Assembly (NCBI RefSeq): GCF_018873765.1
Contig: NC_057923.1
Coordinates: forward strand, 60,506,593 to 60,570,592
DNA: 64,000 nucleotides
Direction: 5' to 3'
DNA from: Telopea speciosissima
Lineage: Eukaryota > Streptophyta > Magnoliopsida > Proteales > Proteaceae
The notes under the pieces were generated by a model that was given only the letters and a program-made list of their open reading frames with translations, made no database searches and was not told the origin of the DNA. Positions 21,830-33,344 of the stretch are shown piece by piece (position 1 is the stretch's first letter; each line of letters begins with the position of its first letter). The position numbers and the translations under genes were made by a program.

Positions 21830-23760
21830 GAACATCCTTAACTACCCCAATGTCCCATTTCTCCACCCTAGCACTGTGTGCTAAGCAGCAAGCAATCCTC
21901 AACAGTTCATTGTTACAACATACAAGCTTGAAAGAGTGAAAGTTATTACAGCTCAACTGAATTCATAAAAGTTCATCAAAAGCCTCCCATGGCCAGACTA
22001 CCCTATTCTTTTTTGGCACTAAGGATACCAGCCCTTTAGATCCTGTCCAAACTTCTATGAGTCGAATCTGAGCTTCGTACATGCTTCCAACCCTTGAAGG
22101 AGAACCCAGGCTTTTGCTTCAATTTCACAACCTACCTATGACCAAAAGATGCAGAGAAAAAATTCTTGGAGATAAAATGAAAGAAACCCATCCAACTTCT
22201 TTGGACTTGTAATCAGAATTAATGGCATAGCAAATAATGGATGAATTTGAAGCAAGAGTAACAAGGATGTTAGTAATGACACTGGAGCAGAAGGTTGCAG
22301 TCTCACATATCTGATGTTAAAGGATTTGGGAACAAATTCAGATCCTTGATCCACTTCAAGACATTTGAGGAGAATACCATGAAGATTAGGTTTGCAAACT
22401 TTATGTAAGACTTGGTGTGGGACCAAATGGAATATAGATATATAGCAAATACACTGAGAAAACCAACGCAAGTCCAAAGCAGGCATTGAGTTATTCAGAA
22501 ACAAATTAGAGCATAGTCCAAGAATTGGCTCCCCAACAAGAGTTCAGTCCTCAATTTAAGAACTCACAAGAAAGAAATATGTGCCATATAGTTTCAGGAT
22601 TCTACCCACAAAAGACACAAAGATCATCGCAAATTCTCCACTTGGCCAACTTTGATTTATGGGGCATGTAAGACTCTTCACAAAAAAATCTTGAATTAAA
22701 AGTGGATTTTTAATTTCCATAAAAAGTAACTTCCACCACCTCAAGGTTCCTCTAACAATGGGGGGTTGGAATGACCACCCCACCTCTGCCCAAACCCGAG
22801 TGGGATCCACCACCCTTTATTAGAAGCACTGGGAAACTCAGCCAGGCAGGGACTGGAGGAGATAATTTTCCTAGTTCTGCTGGGAAGCATATTAGAACAT
22901 TAACTGTAGCTGCCCTCTTATCTCTGACATAAAGAAAAAGGAAGAAGAGAAAAATTTTTTCTGGGAAAATTCGTTACCATAGAGAGTGTGAGAGAAAGGT
23001 CTTGTGTCACAGTGACACTGTACCTGTACCATCAAGCCAACAAACCACCTCCAATCGTGTCCACCCAGATCTCTATCTCCAAGTAACCCATTTGCAAAGC
23101 CCCTTGCAGTCCTTGATGTATTCCTTTGATCTGTGCCTCTTGTTTGCATAATTTTATGGAAGATTAACAGGTTAGGAGCATCAAACATGCCATATAAAAT
23201 AAAAGGTTATCTAAGCAATAGATCTCAACCAAAAAAAAAAAAAAAAAAGGGCTAAGCAATAGATAAAATACTAGATTTATCAATTATCAGAAAAGAAGGA
23301 ATGAAATAGCTCAAGGAGAGATGTAGCATGGAGAGCTTCTGTCCTTGTCACCACTGGCCTTGCAATTTAGAAAATTGACAAGAAAGGAAGACATGCCATT
23401 CCGATTCAAATTCAGAATTACAGACACAAGTAGGATCGATGCCAATAAAAGAAGCTACTCTCTTTCTCGTCATTAGCACCCCTCTTATCACTTTCCCTCC
23501 ACCCATAGAGGAGGGTTTACAAATCCCACCTAAGGTTTTAGTATGTTCCAAAATACCGTCCCGATAGCCTTTCCCACCTCTCACGCAAGCCAACTTTATA
23601 ATAAGAGATTGGTCATACACATAACTTGTGCGAACACTCCATCTAAACCTCCTATGTCTTTGGGACAGCAAATGGAGGACCATGAGAATTAGGAATTGAT
23701 CCACTTATTACCAAACCTCGGACAAACTATCAAGAAAGCATTGCCAAACCACCAGGTCAA
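21830..23760 (-). pseudogene. Decayed LINE relic: zinc-finger and RNase H part
   Basis: Read on the minus strand, broken fragments appear in the order of a plant LINE ORF2 C-terminus. Zf-RVT-like pieces (EFESEWHVFLSCQFS at about 23.36-23.42 kb; NPETIWHIFLSC at about 22.56-22.61 kb, with a stop just before it) precede an RNase H-like piece (CEIEAKAWVLLQGLEACTK, about 22.07-22.13 kb). A last fragment (CCLAHSARVEKWDIGV) is near 21.84-21.90 kb. Frames shift repeatedly, stops are frequent, and neither reverse transcriptase core nor endonuclease remains. A repeat related to the MITE at 44.6 kb seems to interrupt it near 22.74-22.89 kb. Boundaries are approximate. Confidence 0.65.
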
Positions 23761-24985
23761 GGACCAGGTGTTCATTGATGCCCATCTATAAAGTACATAA
23801 GCTTGTTTTGAATTTAGTCCTACCCTTTGATTAAAAACATGTCAGATTTCAGAAATCTATAGTCAGTCCTCTTGTTAGGGCTTTTACCTTTGTATTTGTA
23901 ATGGGAATTTTTTTTTCCTTTTCATATGGCTAAGTAAGGGGATTTCTGAAGGGTGAAACCAGAGGTTAGTTTTGAAAGCAGGGATGGATTTGTACTTTAG
24001 AACTTATAGGCTTGAAGGATGAATCTAGAAGTTAGTTTTAAAAGCAGGGATGGATTTGTACTTTAAAAAATCATAGGTACCAAGCAGTCAATTGTGAGAA
24101 ATTCGAGGAGGTATTTGAAAAAACCATTGCAATTGGTAAACTAAAGTTGATTTTTCAGCTTATTTTGAAGCTTTATTTCTCAAGTTAAAATCAGATTGGA
24201 CTGAACTTACCAACTAATAAATGATGTGGGAAACACGTCAACAATTTCAAAATCAATAGGGCTGCCATGTGTCACATATTTGGGCTGTCAAGATAAGCTT
24301 GTCTTAACAGGACCATGATTTGAGCACTTTTCCCTCCTAACAAGGGAAAAAGAAGAGGTTTATGAAGGATCAAGAGTTCCCCCGTGAATTTCAACAGACC
24401 ATGAAAGTTGCAATAATATGTTCAAGGATTCCATTGCATTTCTCATCAAATGATTTCAGATATCAAATGATAAAAAAGGAAAATGCTACAAAAACCATCA
24501 CCCAACAACCAGATGCTATCAAAGAGCAATTCCCTTTTGTAAACACCTCGTCACAAAAGGAGAGAACCTGAGCTGAACATCCCTCATTCTGAGAAAGTTG
24601 TCATTCCAAACTTCTTTTTCAAGCATTCAGAAAAGGAAAATGGAAAATGTCATGCATAATGCCCCTCCTTGTTTTCTCCATTAATCCAATTGCCCAAATT
24701 GAATTTGAAACATTAGCTATTAGGTGTGCGGGTAACATAGATTTAGCGAGCCAACTGTCCCCACTCTCACCCACCCACAAAAAAAAGGAAGAAAAAACAA
24801 ATAAAAATTCAGAGCTTAGGCTTAGTTTTTAGGTTTTTCTGGCCTGGGATATTACATAACTTGAGCACCAAAATTGAGCTTCAGATGACCTACTCCTTTG
24901 GCAAAAATTGAACCCACGACCACCACAAAACAACAGCTCAAGAAACTTGCCTGAGCCCGAGCCAACCTGATCTATGACAAACAAT
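23761..24985. other. Intergenic with a short tandem duplication
   Basis: A 66-base unit is duplicated at about 23965-24066 (GTTAGTTTTGAAAGCAGGGA, then GTTAGTTTTAAAAGCAGGGA). No gene was seen. The end nearest 24985 should contain the 3' UTR of the IDM2/IDM3-like gene. Confidence 0.5.
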
Positions 24986-26673
24986 TTAGAGTCTTTGTGT
25001 CTGTGATCGCTCTTTCATCACAATCCCCTCCAGAATCCCATCAGCTCCAAAATTACCAGAAAATTCTCGAGGTTCTACTGGTCCTGGCAGCTTGAATGAG
25101 ACAGAGAAGGATCCTGATGGACAAAGATACTGTGTTTGCATCTCAAAAACCTGTGTGTCCTTGAACACCAATTTCTCCCCTGTTGTAGTTACACCCTTTA
25201 TCAGGACTTGCCCATCCGCTTCAACTTCACAACTGAATTCCCCTGAAAATATGTAGTCAAGAGTCAGACCACTTAACTGCAAAATCAGATTGTAAGAGGC
25301 AATGGTACACTACCAGAGCTAGTATATATATCTCACATAAGCATGAAATTTTTTCAAGATAATTTTTTGCAAGGTTTCCTCAACATTATGAGATAAGGGT
25401 TAAAAATTGAGTTTTCTCTATATCTTTTTCTGCGGGTTTTTTTTTTTCGGGGGGTGGGTGGATTGAATGTGAGCTTCAGTTAAGCGTACTCATGTTACCA
25501 TTACCTTTTTTTTTTCCTGGAAACAAGTAATTATTATACCATTAAAGAAAAAGGAAGCGTGGCAATCCAAAGACGCTGCATGCAGCTTATTAACATTGTA
25601 AAAGAGTCGTGACTTTGAAATTGATCAAAATTTCTACTGATATCCAACTTACTTTCAACTTTTCTTACACCTGGGAGGGATATACGAAATAAATATGCAT
25701 CATCACAGACACCGATGTCCACAAGTCCAATAAGTGGTCCAGCCTGCCTCTCAGCAGCACTCCCTGTCAAAGCAATTCCATTCTTAGTAGCAGCTACAAT
25801 GTTATTCCACTCTTCCATACTCGGATGAGAAGGAAGAAAGATCATGGCCGGGCCAACACTTCCCCCCAGCCTTGCTTTTACTTCAGTTGGAAATGATGCC
25901 CCACTGCTGGATGGCAGGGGTGTGCTAAATGGTATGCTGTTGAAAATTTCCACATTATGAAGGGGTGACAAGGTCTCTTCAAGCTCAGGATGGCCATTCC
26001 CTCGTTGCCTTTTCTGGGAATTACGAGAAGACCTTCTGAGGGACGATCCTTCATTAAACTCCTGCAGTACCACAGTTGAATCTATATGCCCAGCAACATG
26101 AACACCTGAAAGTGACCTTGCAGCATCTCTATCCAGCAGCAAATCCTCAAGCCCAGTTAGCCTCTTAAACCTTTCTACATCATCAGGTTTAATGTAAGAG
26201 ATCTCTGGGTCGTTAATGAATACAATGTTCTCGATGACTTTATATCGATTTTTGTACCGTGAGTGGGGATGCAAATGACCAGGAAAAAGATCAGGAAACT
26301 GAAGGCTATCAGTACGGGTATCCCCTGCTGAAATGAAGAGATTACCTTGGAAGAACTGCTGCAACAATGGTAACCTCACTACAACAGATTGATCTGCCTT
26401 CCTAAGCACATAGTAATATATCCGCTCTACTTCTACTGTTTTTATTTGAGAACCAGCCAGTTGATCAGAAGTATATGGTGGAAGTTGCTCCGCCATCCTC
26501 TGCAGAGCTGATTTTTTGGGCTTATCAGCCTTAATATCAGGTCCAAAGTATGTACCCATGATAAATAGCAAGAGAAAATGCTGATCATCAGTCGTTGTCA
26601 TGTAACTGGGCACGTCCGAAGATTGAAATGCCATGGAACTGAGAGATTCTGCAGCCTCAAACAAGCTCTCCAT
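24986..26673 (-). CDS. IDM2/IDM3-like alpha-crystallin-domain protein, two coding exons, 425 aa
   Basis: This resembles the plant alpha-crystallin (HSP20-like) proteins called INCREASED DNA METHYLATION 2 and 3, which in Arabidopsis work with the histone acetyltransferase IDM1 in active DNA demethylation and anti-silencing. Exon 1 is 26673-25653 and exon 2 is 25242-24986. The donor AAA|GTAAGT and the acceptor TTTTCAG|GGG join in phase 1, giving 1278 coding bases. Features: an N-terminal region with FIMGTYFGPDIKADKPKKSA; a basic, possibly nuclear-localising patch SLRRSSRNSQKRQRG at about residues 215-230; and a C-terminal crystallin-like domain (VCDDAYLFRISLPGV across the junction to EFSCEVEADGQVLIKGVTTT, then SFSVSFKLPGPVEPREFSGNF). 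No frameshift is present. The start Met lies inside a 75-bp tandem duplication. Which of the two IDM genes is the orthologue cannot be decided here. Confidence 0.85.
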
Positions 26674-26773
26674 GTCCCAGATCTATATAGACATAGATTG
26701 AAATGCCATGGAACTGAGAGATTCTGCAGCCTCAAACAAGCTCTCCATGTCCCAGATCTATATAGACATAGAT
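26621..26773. repeat. Perfect 75-bp tandem duplication over the start codon
   Basis: Bases 26621-26695 are repeated exactly at 26696-26770, plus three more matching bases (GAT). Each copy contains the minus-strand start codon and first 18 codons of the IDM2/IDM3-like gene (MESLFEAAESLSSMAFQS). The identity is complete by eye, implying a recent event or an assembly duplication. Confidence 0.95.
26683..26748 (-). other. In-frame upstream ORF that copies the protein's N-terminus
   Basis: The outer repeat copy supplies an ATG at 26748-26746 followed by the same first 18 codons as the main gene, then MSI and a TAG at 26685-26683. After nine bases the genuine ATG follows in the same frame. If transcribed, ribosomes would meet a 21-codon upstream ORF with identical start context to the main one, so reinitiation would be required. 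A strong acceptor (TTTTCTTACAG, exon start 26779) suggests that both copies lie within one exon. Confidence 0.7.
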
Positions 26774-27391
26774 AAAAATCTGTAAGAAAAGAAAGCATAG
26801 ATTCAAGAGGTGGACAATATTAAGTAATTTCCAGTTGATCCCCAAAATCACAAGGTTCCCTAGGACAATAATTCTGAGTGAAGTGAAGGTGACAAATATT
26901 AAGAATCAACCCTCACTTTAGTAATACATGAACTTCACTGTGTGCAAGTGTTCCATAATTTATAAAACCTGAGTTATTTTCAATTACTCTATACCTTGTT
27001 CTGTTAAAAAAAACCACATTTCACAATGAGGTGCATGTAGGAGGTTCAATTACAAGTATTTCTAAGTAACTCCCTGGCACAAGAGACATTCGCAAGCAAC
27101 ACAAGTTTACTTTAGAACGACTTACCCTCAAGTAGGCTAAACAATAGTACTGCACATTAGTTCAAAGTTCAGCAATCAAAACAAATGGGAATCCATCAAG
27201 ATGCTGCATTTAAAGAAGTGATCTATGACCTACCCAACATTGTCTCCTCTGATTAAAGATATCAGATGCGGCAAAGGCATATGCTTATCAAAGCTGCCCG
27301 CCTGTACTCCCATTAAGGCTACCGCATAACAACGCGATTGGCAATCCTGGTTTCTGTGATATCATCCTAATCCACTTTGCCACAATGATCC
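26774..27391. other. 5' flank of the IDM2/IDM3-like gene
   Basis: A minus-strand 3' splice site lies at 26780-26781, and a candidate donor (TTGAGG|GTAAG) at about 27125-27124 could bound a 5' UTR intron. Beyond it is the flank into which the LTR element at 27392 inserted. The promoter is not identifiable. Confidence 0.35.
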
Positions 27392-27638
27392 TGTTAAGTT
27401 AAATAGAAGTCGTGGAGTTGGGTTGTATCACTCATGGTAGTTATTCCCTATTGTGAGAGAGACCTATTCAGTTTCCTAGTTTGATTGTAATTGTATAGCG
27501 TATTATAAATAAAAGACACTACCTGAGGTAGAAAACACTCTGAATCTATCGCTGGGTTTAAACACTTCTCCTTCTCCATCGTCTTTCTCTTTTGGTTTGC
27601 TTCTTCTTCACAGGTTCTGGTGTTAAGGTTTTGTCGCA
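27392..27638 (+). repeat. 5' LTR of the 27.4-30.1 kb element
   Basis: This is 247 bases, TGTTAAGTTA to TTTTGTCGCA, matching 29763-30076 over both ends. The tRNA-Met primer site abuts its 3' end. Confidence 0.85.
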
Positions 27639-28991
27639 TGGTATCAGAGCAATGAGAAAGAAGAAGAAGAAGAAATCTGTAAGTCTGAAAAAAAAATCTT
27701 CTTACCTGCATTGTGTTTCTGGTTTTCTCTTTCCCAAAATTTTAGCCCTAACAGAACTCCAACGAAGGAGATTTCTTCTTCGAGTTCCTTGATGAATTGA
27801 AGAAACTAAGGTTCAAGGAGTTGCGATCGTTGGTTCTACTGTGACACCTGACGAAGTACCAGTCCTGCTGCTGCTATGATCGATTTTCCATGGATATCCT
27901 AAACTGCTGCTGGAGTTCACTCCTGAGTCGAAGATTACTATTTTGATTCACTGGTTTCAATTTCTGCTTTTATTTCCACCTTGCGATTGCTGCTGTTTAT
28001 TCCTTTCATCTGGAGATTGAAGGGCTTGCTTAGGATATCTTCTTTTATTGTTGAATCGAATTGCTGCTGCCGTAATGCCCTTCCTTTCCTGAGTTATCAG
28101 TTGCAATGATGAAGACACAATCCCTTTTCTCAGTTGAAGAGGCGATCCTATTAGAAGGGTTGCCGCAGGACGCTGGTACTGGTTCCACCCATTCCTTCCA
28201 TCCCCTTGGTTGTCAACAGCTAAGGTTGTCCCCTTTGTGTTCTGGCAGACAATCCCAAACATATTTAGTCTTCCCCACCATGTCATCATTACTATTTTTT
28301 TTAAGTTTCCATATTTACCCCTCTTTCCTTGTAATCAATTCATAGCCCAACTTTTATTTTGTTTCCAAGTTTACCCTTTGGCTTGGATGGTGATTAAAAC
28401 TGGATTTCAACAAAATTACAGCCATGCCATTCCTTTTCCAACATTGAAATATTTACAATTCTGCCACCCGCCCCTGCTATATTTACTATTTTTCCACTAA
28501 GCTCTTGATTTAATTCTTATCTTACTTGGGTGGTCCTATAAGTGTGGTCAGAATTTACAAAATTGCCATTGGGCTTATATATTTGCCATGTTATTGCTTT
28601 GGTGGGCCCTCAAATGCATCAGTTTGGGATTTACAATTTTTGACAATTGGTACTTGCATGGAAATTATTTGCTACCATGAGGAGGAGATTGGAAATTGTT
28701 AATATATTATTCTATTCGCAGTTGCTCTTGATTATGGGATTTATTGTGATGCTCATCCTTCACAATGCTGATTATTGTTGCCATATGATGGTGTAATATT
28801 TTGTATTGCATCCTCTGCACTATTTGTCCACGTGTAGCTACACGTGAGGGGGAGATTGGAGTTATTATCTACTAGGTTGGAGATTCTTATCTGCTCAAGT
28901 CATCAATTGGAGATTATTATTACTTATTTATTTGTGTTCTCAACAATAATTTTATCTGTGAAGATGATATTCAGCAACAAAACATATTTAT

Positions 28992-29230
28992 TTGGTCTAC
29001 AGCAACCTGATGATGTCTAGTCTACAACAACCTAATGTTGTCTGGTCCTCAGCAACCTGATGCAGAATTATTTGGTCTATGGCAACCTAATATTGTCTGG
29101 TCCCCCAACAACCTGATGCTGAGTTATTTGATCTACAACAACCTTATGTTGTCTGGTTCACAGCAACTTGATGTTGTGTGGTCCCCAATAACCTGATGCT
29201 GCTACTTGGTTCGCAGTAACCTATACTGCC
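28992..29230. repeat. Degenerate minisatellite (CAACCTGATG units) inside LTR element
   Basis: About eight imperfect units of roughly 28-40 bases repeat the theme GTCTACAGCAACCTGATG then TTGTCTGGTC. Spacing varies and units alternate between two spellings. No continuous reading frame spans the array. Confidence 0.75.
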
Positions 29231-29762
29231 TATTGATCAGTGAATTTTTTTTATGTGAGACCTCTGTTTGGGGTTGTTGAAGTGTCTTCCTTAAGAATGG
29301 CTTATATGAGTAGCCATTAGAGTTGCACTTTTATCTGTCTTTATTTGAGCAGGTTACTACTTACTACTTGCCTTCACTGCAAAGGACTTTGATGTAGTTG
29401 TTGGATGCTGCACTTTTATCTGTTGTTGGGAAGATTACTACTTAATACCTGTCTTCTTTGAGAAGTGCCTTCGATATTGTTGTTGTTGCTATGATATTGT
29501 GGATTGCGGTTAGTGTTCACTACTTCCTATTTTGCTCATAATTGATTAGATTTTTATTCGATAAGAAGATTATTATCTACTGAAGTTGTTGATGATTGAT
29601 GTGCTTGAGCTAATACTGCTACCTGAATAAAATTCTCGTTGTGCTCACTGGCATCTACCACTATTGTTTATGCTCGAGACTGATGCAATTTTTAATATTT
29701 GTTCTTGTTGGTCCAAACTAGAGCTTTCCTTTAATATATGCATACTCCAGCTTGAGGGGGAG

Positions 29763-30076
29763 TGTTAAGTTATATAGAAGTCATGGAGGTGGGTCATATT
29801 ACTCACGATAGTTAGTCACTATTGTGAGAGAGTCCTATTCTTAGTCTTCTTAGATGTCACTAGTTATGTTACTTTCCTTTTCTAGTACTTTCTATGTTTT
29901 AGTTTCCTAGTTTGATTGTAATTGTATGGCTTATTATAAACAAAGGACACTGCCAGTGATAGAAGACACTTTGAATCTATCGTTGGGTTTAGACACTTCT
30001 CCTTCTCCATCGTCTCTCTTTCTCTTTTGGTTTGCTTCTTCTTCTTCACAGGTTCTGGTGTTAAGGTTTTGTCACA
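29763..30076 (+). repeat. 3' LTR of the 27.4-30.1 kb element
   Basis: This is 314 bases. It starts after the purine-rich GAGGGGGAG and ends TTTTGTCACA. It is longer than the 5' copy because of an internal block near 29846-29905. Confidence 0.85.
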
Positions 30077-30770
30077 TATCCCATACAATACTCCTTTGTG
30101 AGGCAACCAAAGAGGCACAGCTGGACTCACCACTTCCTTAATGGTAGCAAAGCCAAGCCCAAGCACTTGATGCCCATCTCCTTGAGGAGCATTTCCCACA
30201 ATAGCATTTCTTGAAGTAGCATCTCCATGCAAATCTGAATAATAAGCAAAATCAGAAGCCGTTTCAGGCACTTAATTAAGAAGAGTTTCATCCGTCGAAG
30301 ACTGCTCCAGAAAGAAAAAGAAGCCAGCAGGTCCTTTTCCGCTTGACCACTAACTCATGAGCAAAGCTGCCTTTTGCCATCCCTCTTGCAACAAGAGTGG
30401 ATCTTCACTAAAACATTGCGCTATTAGCGGACACTTGTACTTTTGTTCAGGGGAGGTCTATCACACTAAATATCACCTTGCCCCACGAACTGGTGTAGGA
30501 TCTTGATAGAAGATGCTTTGGCCATAATGTAATCGTCAAGCTAGACATGATGAAAGCCTACGACATATTGGAGTGGGACTTTCATAAGAACCAAGGAAGC
30601 GTGTATGGTGTTACACTCCCTGCCTCCCCTAAAGTGCCTAGAGGAGACAACCCATTTATGGTTCCAGCCAAGAAGACAAGTATAAGGAAGGACCAAGAAT
30701 GCTATATATCTCAGTAACTAAATCCGTTCCCAATGAACAAGTAACAATTGCCTCAACAAAAATGGATGGA
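30077..30770. other. Intergenic with a short LINE reverse transcriptase scrap
   Basis: At about 30500-30600 the plus strand encodes HNVIVKLDMMKAYDILEWDF, recognisable as the conserved KLDM.KAYD..EW block of plant LINE reverse transcriptase, with a stop just upstream and no downstream continuation. Before it (minus strand, about 30076-30271) is an open frame starting MPETASDFAYYSDLHGDATS that I do not recognise. Confidence 0.55.
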
Positions 30771-31721
30771 ATTGGACCTAAAACAGCCATTCAGGTTCGT
30801 TATAAATTAGATATCAGTGTAATGTAAGACAGATTAGGGTTAACCTAGCCCCAAAATACCCACAAAACTCAAAGCAATCAACCAACAAGTAATCCAACAG
30901 CAGGGTGTAAACCAGACCCCAAATCAGAATAAGAGTTTAAACTGGAACTCCAATTTACTGCCAAGAATAGGGGCTGTAATAGATATTGAGCGCAGGTCTT
31001 GGGAAGCTTAACCAAGCCTCCAAATATAAGCTGAATTGAATGGCCAGAAAACACAAGTAACAGCAGATCTCAAAATTAGAAAGTATAGGAAGATGTATAG
31101 AAACCAAACCAAAAGTGGGAATGAACCCAAGGTCCCAAACTAGGATCGAGTGTAGCCGGGAATGGGGAGAACCTCTGCTGAAAATTACAGCCAATTCCAA
31201 TGGCTAGGTTGAGAGATATGAGGGTAGCACCAAAATAGAAACTTAGGCACTGTAGAGCAATCCAACCACCAGCCGGGGCTGGAACTTGGATCGAGTGGAG
31301 GGCCAATAGCAGTGAAGAACTCCTTCAAATCTCAACCTGTTCTGATCAGCGGATGTGAAGAGATGAGACTCAGGAGTTACAGCAACAAATCAGATCGCAG
31401 GGAGCAGCAGCAGCCTTGAAAGTTCAATCAATGGTTTGCAGCAACAACAACCTTCAGAGTTGATTGGGAATTGTTCCAGGGCCTTCTCAGTAATGGCAAC
31501 AGCACACAAATCACAATCACAAGTAGCAGCAGGGGTGTGGTTCGCTTGGGAGAGAGAGACAGCAAAGAAAGAAGAAGATTGAAGATAAGGGAAGAGGGAT
31601 AATGGAATTCGACTCTCTCAGCCAGGCTCCTAACAGCCCTTCATTGTCACACTCTTTGACAAGGAGAATCTTTGCTCAAAGCAATAATCAATCATCTCAT
31701 TAAATCGTGGGGAGCCTCTAT

Positions 31722-33336
31722 TAGGGCTGTCAATGGGTCGGGTTGGGCCGGGCCTGCCTAAACCCTGACCCTGACCCTAGAGGCCTTAACCTAAACCCTG
31801 ACCCTGACCCAACCCTGGCAGGGCCAAGAAACCCTCAACCCTGACCCGACCCTGCCAGGGTTTTTCCTAACCCGGCCCGGCCCGACCCTGATAGGATCGG
31901 GCAGGGTCGGGTTGGCCCTGATTGACCCTGTCTTGACCCTATTTTCTCATGTATGATGAAGGATTGGGATCTCACCGGATCCAGCTAACACCTTCAGAAG
32001 GCTAATTTGGTGATATGACTGGTTTTTAAGCCTGAGAACAGCTTAATGTTGTTTTCACTTGTCAAGATCCCTTTATGTACAGAGGTAAAGGGAGGGGCCG
32101 ATCCAGGTAATCATTTAACCCTTTTAAATTTCAGATGGCAGGGGGATTGATGTTAAGGCTACAATGTAAGGGCCTCAATGAAAGAAGAAAAATAATAATA
32201 AAATTTATCAGTAAATGTTTCAGGAAGTTTGGATGAGTGTTTTGGAGCCATGTACCAAAGTGCAGAGTCAAAAAAAATGACAATAAAAATAATACAAGAA
32301 ACAGACGATGTCTGCCTTGTTTCTACTACAAAATTTTATTGAAGTCGAAGCACAACCATGGTATATAGTAGTCCAGGTTTACGCAGTTCTAGCTACAGAG
32401 GCACAAAGCTGCACAATATATATTTCCATAAAATTATGACCTTTTGTCCATCATTAAAAGTATTGAAGATGAAAGAGTACCTGAAATCCCTTTGTACAAA
32501 GCAGACACGAGACACCATCCTTAAATCAGAAGAGACATTCTCTAAGAACCATTATAACCTCCTCTGATCCAAACTATTACTCCTTTCTGTTCACCAAAAA
32601 AAAAAAAAAAACACCAAAAACGAACTGTTACCCTTAACTCTTTTGGAACGGATCCCTATTAATCAATCCATGGTTGAATCAATCAAGAATCGGAGGGGGG
32701 GGGGAAGAGGTAAACTCTGTAGCAAGTACTAGCAGCAGTGTTGTTGCAAGGATGGGGAAGAAAGGCCCAAATCAAAGTTAAAATTCAGGATTCAGCGAAG
32801 ACCGAAGAGGATGATTACCAAACGTGCCTTTGCAAGCTGAGTATCCATCTTGTTCACCCCAAAACACAGATATAGGAACGATGATGATGAAGACGAGGTA
32901 GATGACGAAGAAGAAATCATGAACATACCTTAATGCCGGCCCTTGATCGTCAAGTGAATCGCCGCCGGGAAGGAGGAACCGAGGAAGATGAAGGCAGCGG
33001 AGGCTAGCGTCGAGCGCGGCTGATGAAGAGTGAAGATTGAAAATTGAAAAAGGAACATGGGATTAGGGTTACTAGGTTATCTCTTATGGGCATTTTTGTA
33101 TTTTCACTTATAATATTATACATTATTATTAATATATATGTTTATAACTAATACAGGGTCGGGTCGGGTCGGGCCGTGCCGGGTTAAGCCCGGGGTCTTA
33201 TCCCGAACCCGACCCGACCCTGCCAGGGTCAGCCAAAACCTCAACCCTAACCTGCCCTTCGGGTTGGCAGATCAGGGTCGGGTTCGGGCCGGGCTCAGGG
33301 CGGGTCCGGGCCAGCCGGGTATTATTGACAGCCCTA
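31722..33336. mobile_element. hAT-like non-autonomous element, 1.6 kb, 8-bp TSD
   Basis: Terminal inverted repeats TAGGGCTGTCAAT (31722-31734) and ATTGACAGCCCTA (33324-33336) are perfect over 13 bases. They are flanked by identical 8-bp duplications GCCTCTAT (31714-31721 and 33337-33344), the TSD length typical of hAT transposases. Subterminal DNA on both sides is packed with short GGGTCGGGTT / ACCCTGACCC repeats, as in other hAT elements. No transposase is encoded. The interior (about 32330-33060) looks like a minus-strand transcription unit. Confidence 0.85.
32330..33062 (-). other. Transcription-unit-like insert inside the hAT-like element
   Basis: On the minus strand, a GC-rich leader contains an open frame starting MFLFQFSIFTLHQPRSTLAS. 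It ends at a consensus donor (CATTAAG|GTATGTTC, about 32931). A second segment has a short frame MDTQLAKARLVIILFGLR starting near 32850. A long non-coding tail ends in the polyadenylation-like AATAAAA at about 32337-32343. This is the layout of a small spliced plant transcript rather than of transposon DNA, but I cannot name a source gene. Confidence 0.35.
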
Positions 33337-33344
33337 GCCTCTAT

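Larger units (their letters stand above)
27392..30076 (+). mobile_element. Non-autonomous LTR retrotransposon, about 2.7 kb
   Basis: Long terminal repeats are at 27392-27638 and 29763-30076. They begin TGTTAAGTTA and end GTCGCA and GTCACA. The 5' LTR is followed directly by a primer-binding site TGGTATCAGAGC (27639-27650), complementary to initiator tRNA-Met. The 3' LTR is preceded by a purine-rich CTTGAGGGGGAG. Flanks are GATCC and TATCC, an imperfect 5-bp TSD. The LTRs differ by many substitutions and by a block of about 65 bases present only in the 3' copy, so the insertion is old. The 2.1 kb interior shows no gag or pol and includes a degenerate minisatellite. PBS and PPT type suggest Ty1/copia affinity. 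Confidence 0.85.

Noticed and set aside
27957-28289. 110-codon minus-strand frame
   Set aside because: It sits inside the LTR element antisense to it, with no homology or conserved motif.
28992-29230. CRISPR-like repeat array
   Set aside because: Units are degenerate and variable in length with no unique spacers, in a plant retroelement.
29882-30271. 129-codon minus-strand frame MPETASDFAYYSDL
   Set aside because: Its second half is antisense LTR sequence; the first half is unrecognised, so the frame is a fusion across an insertion boundary and not a gene.
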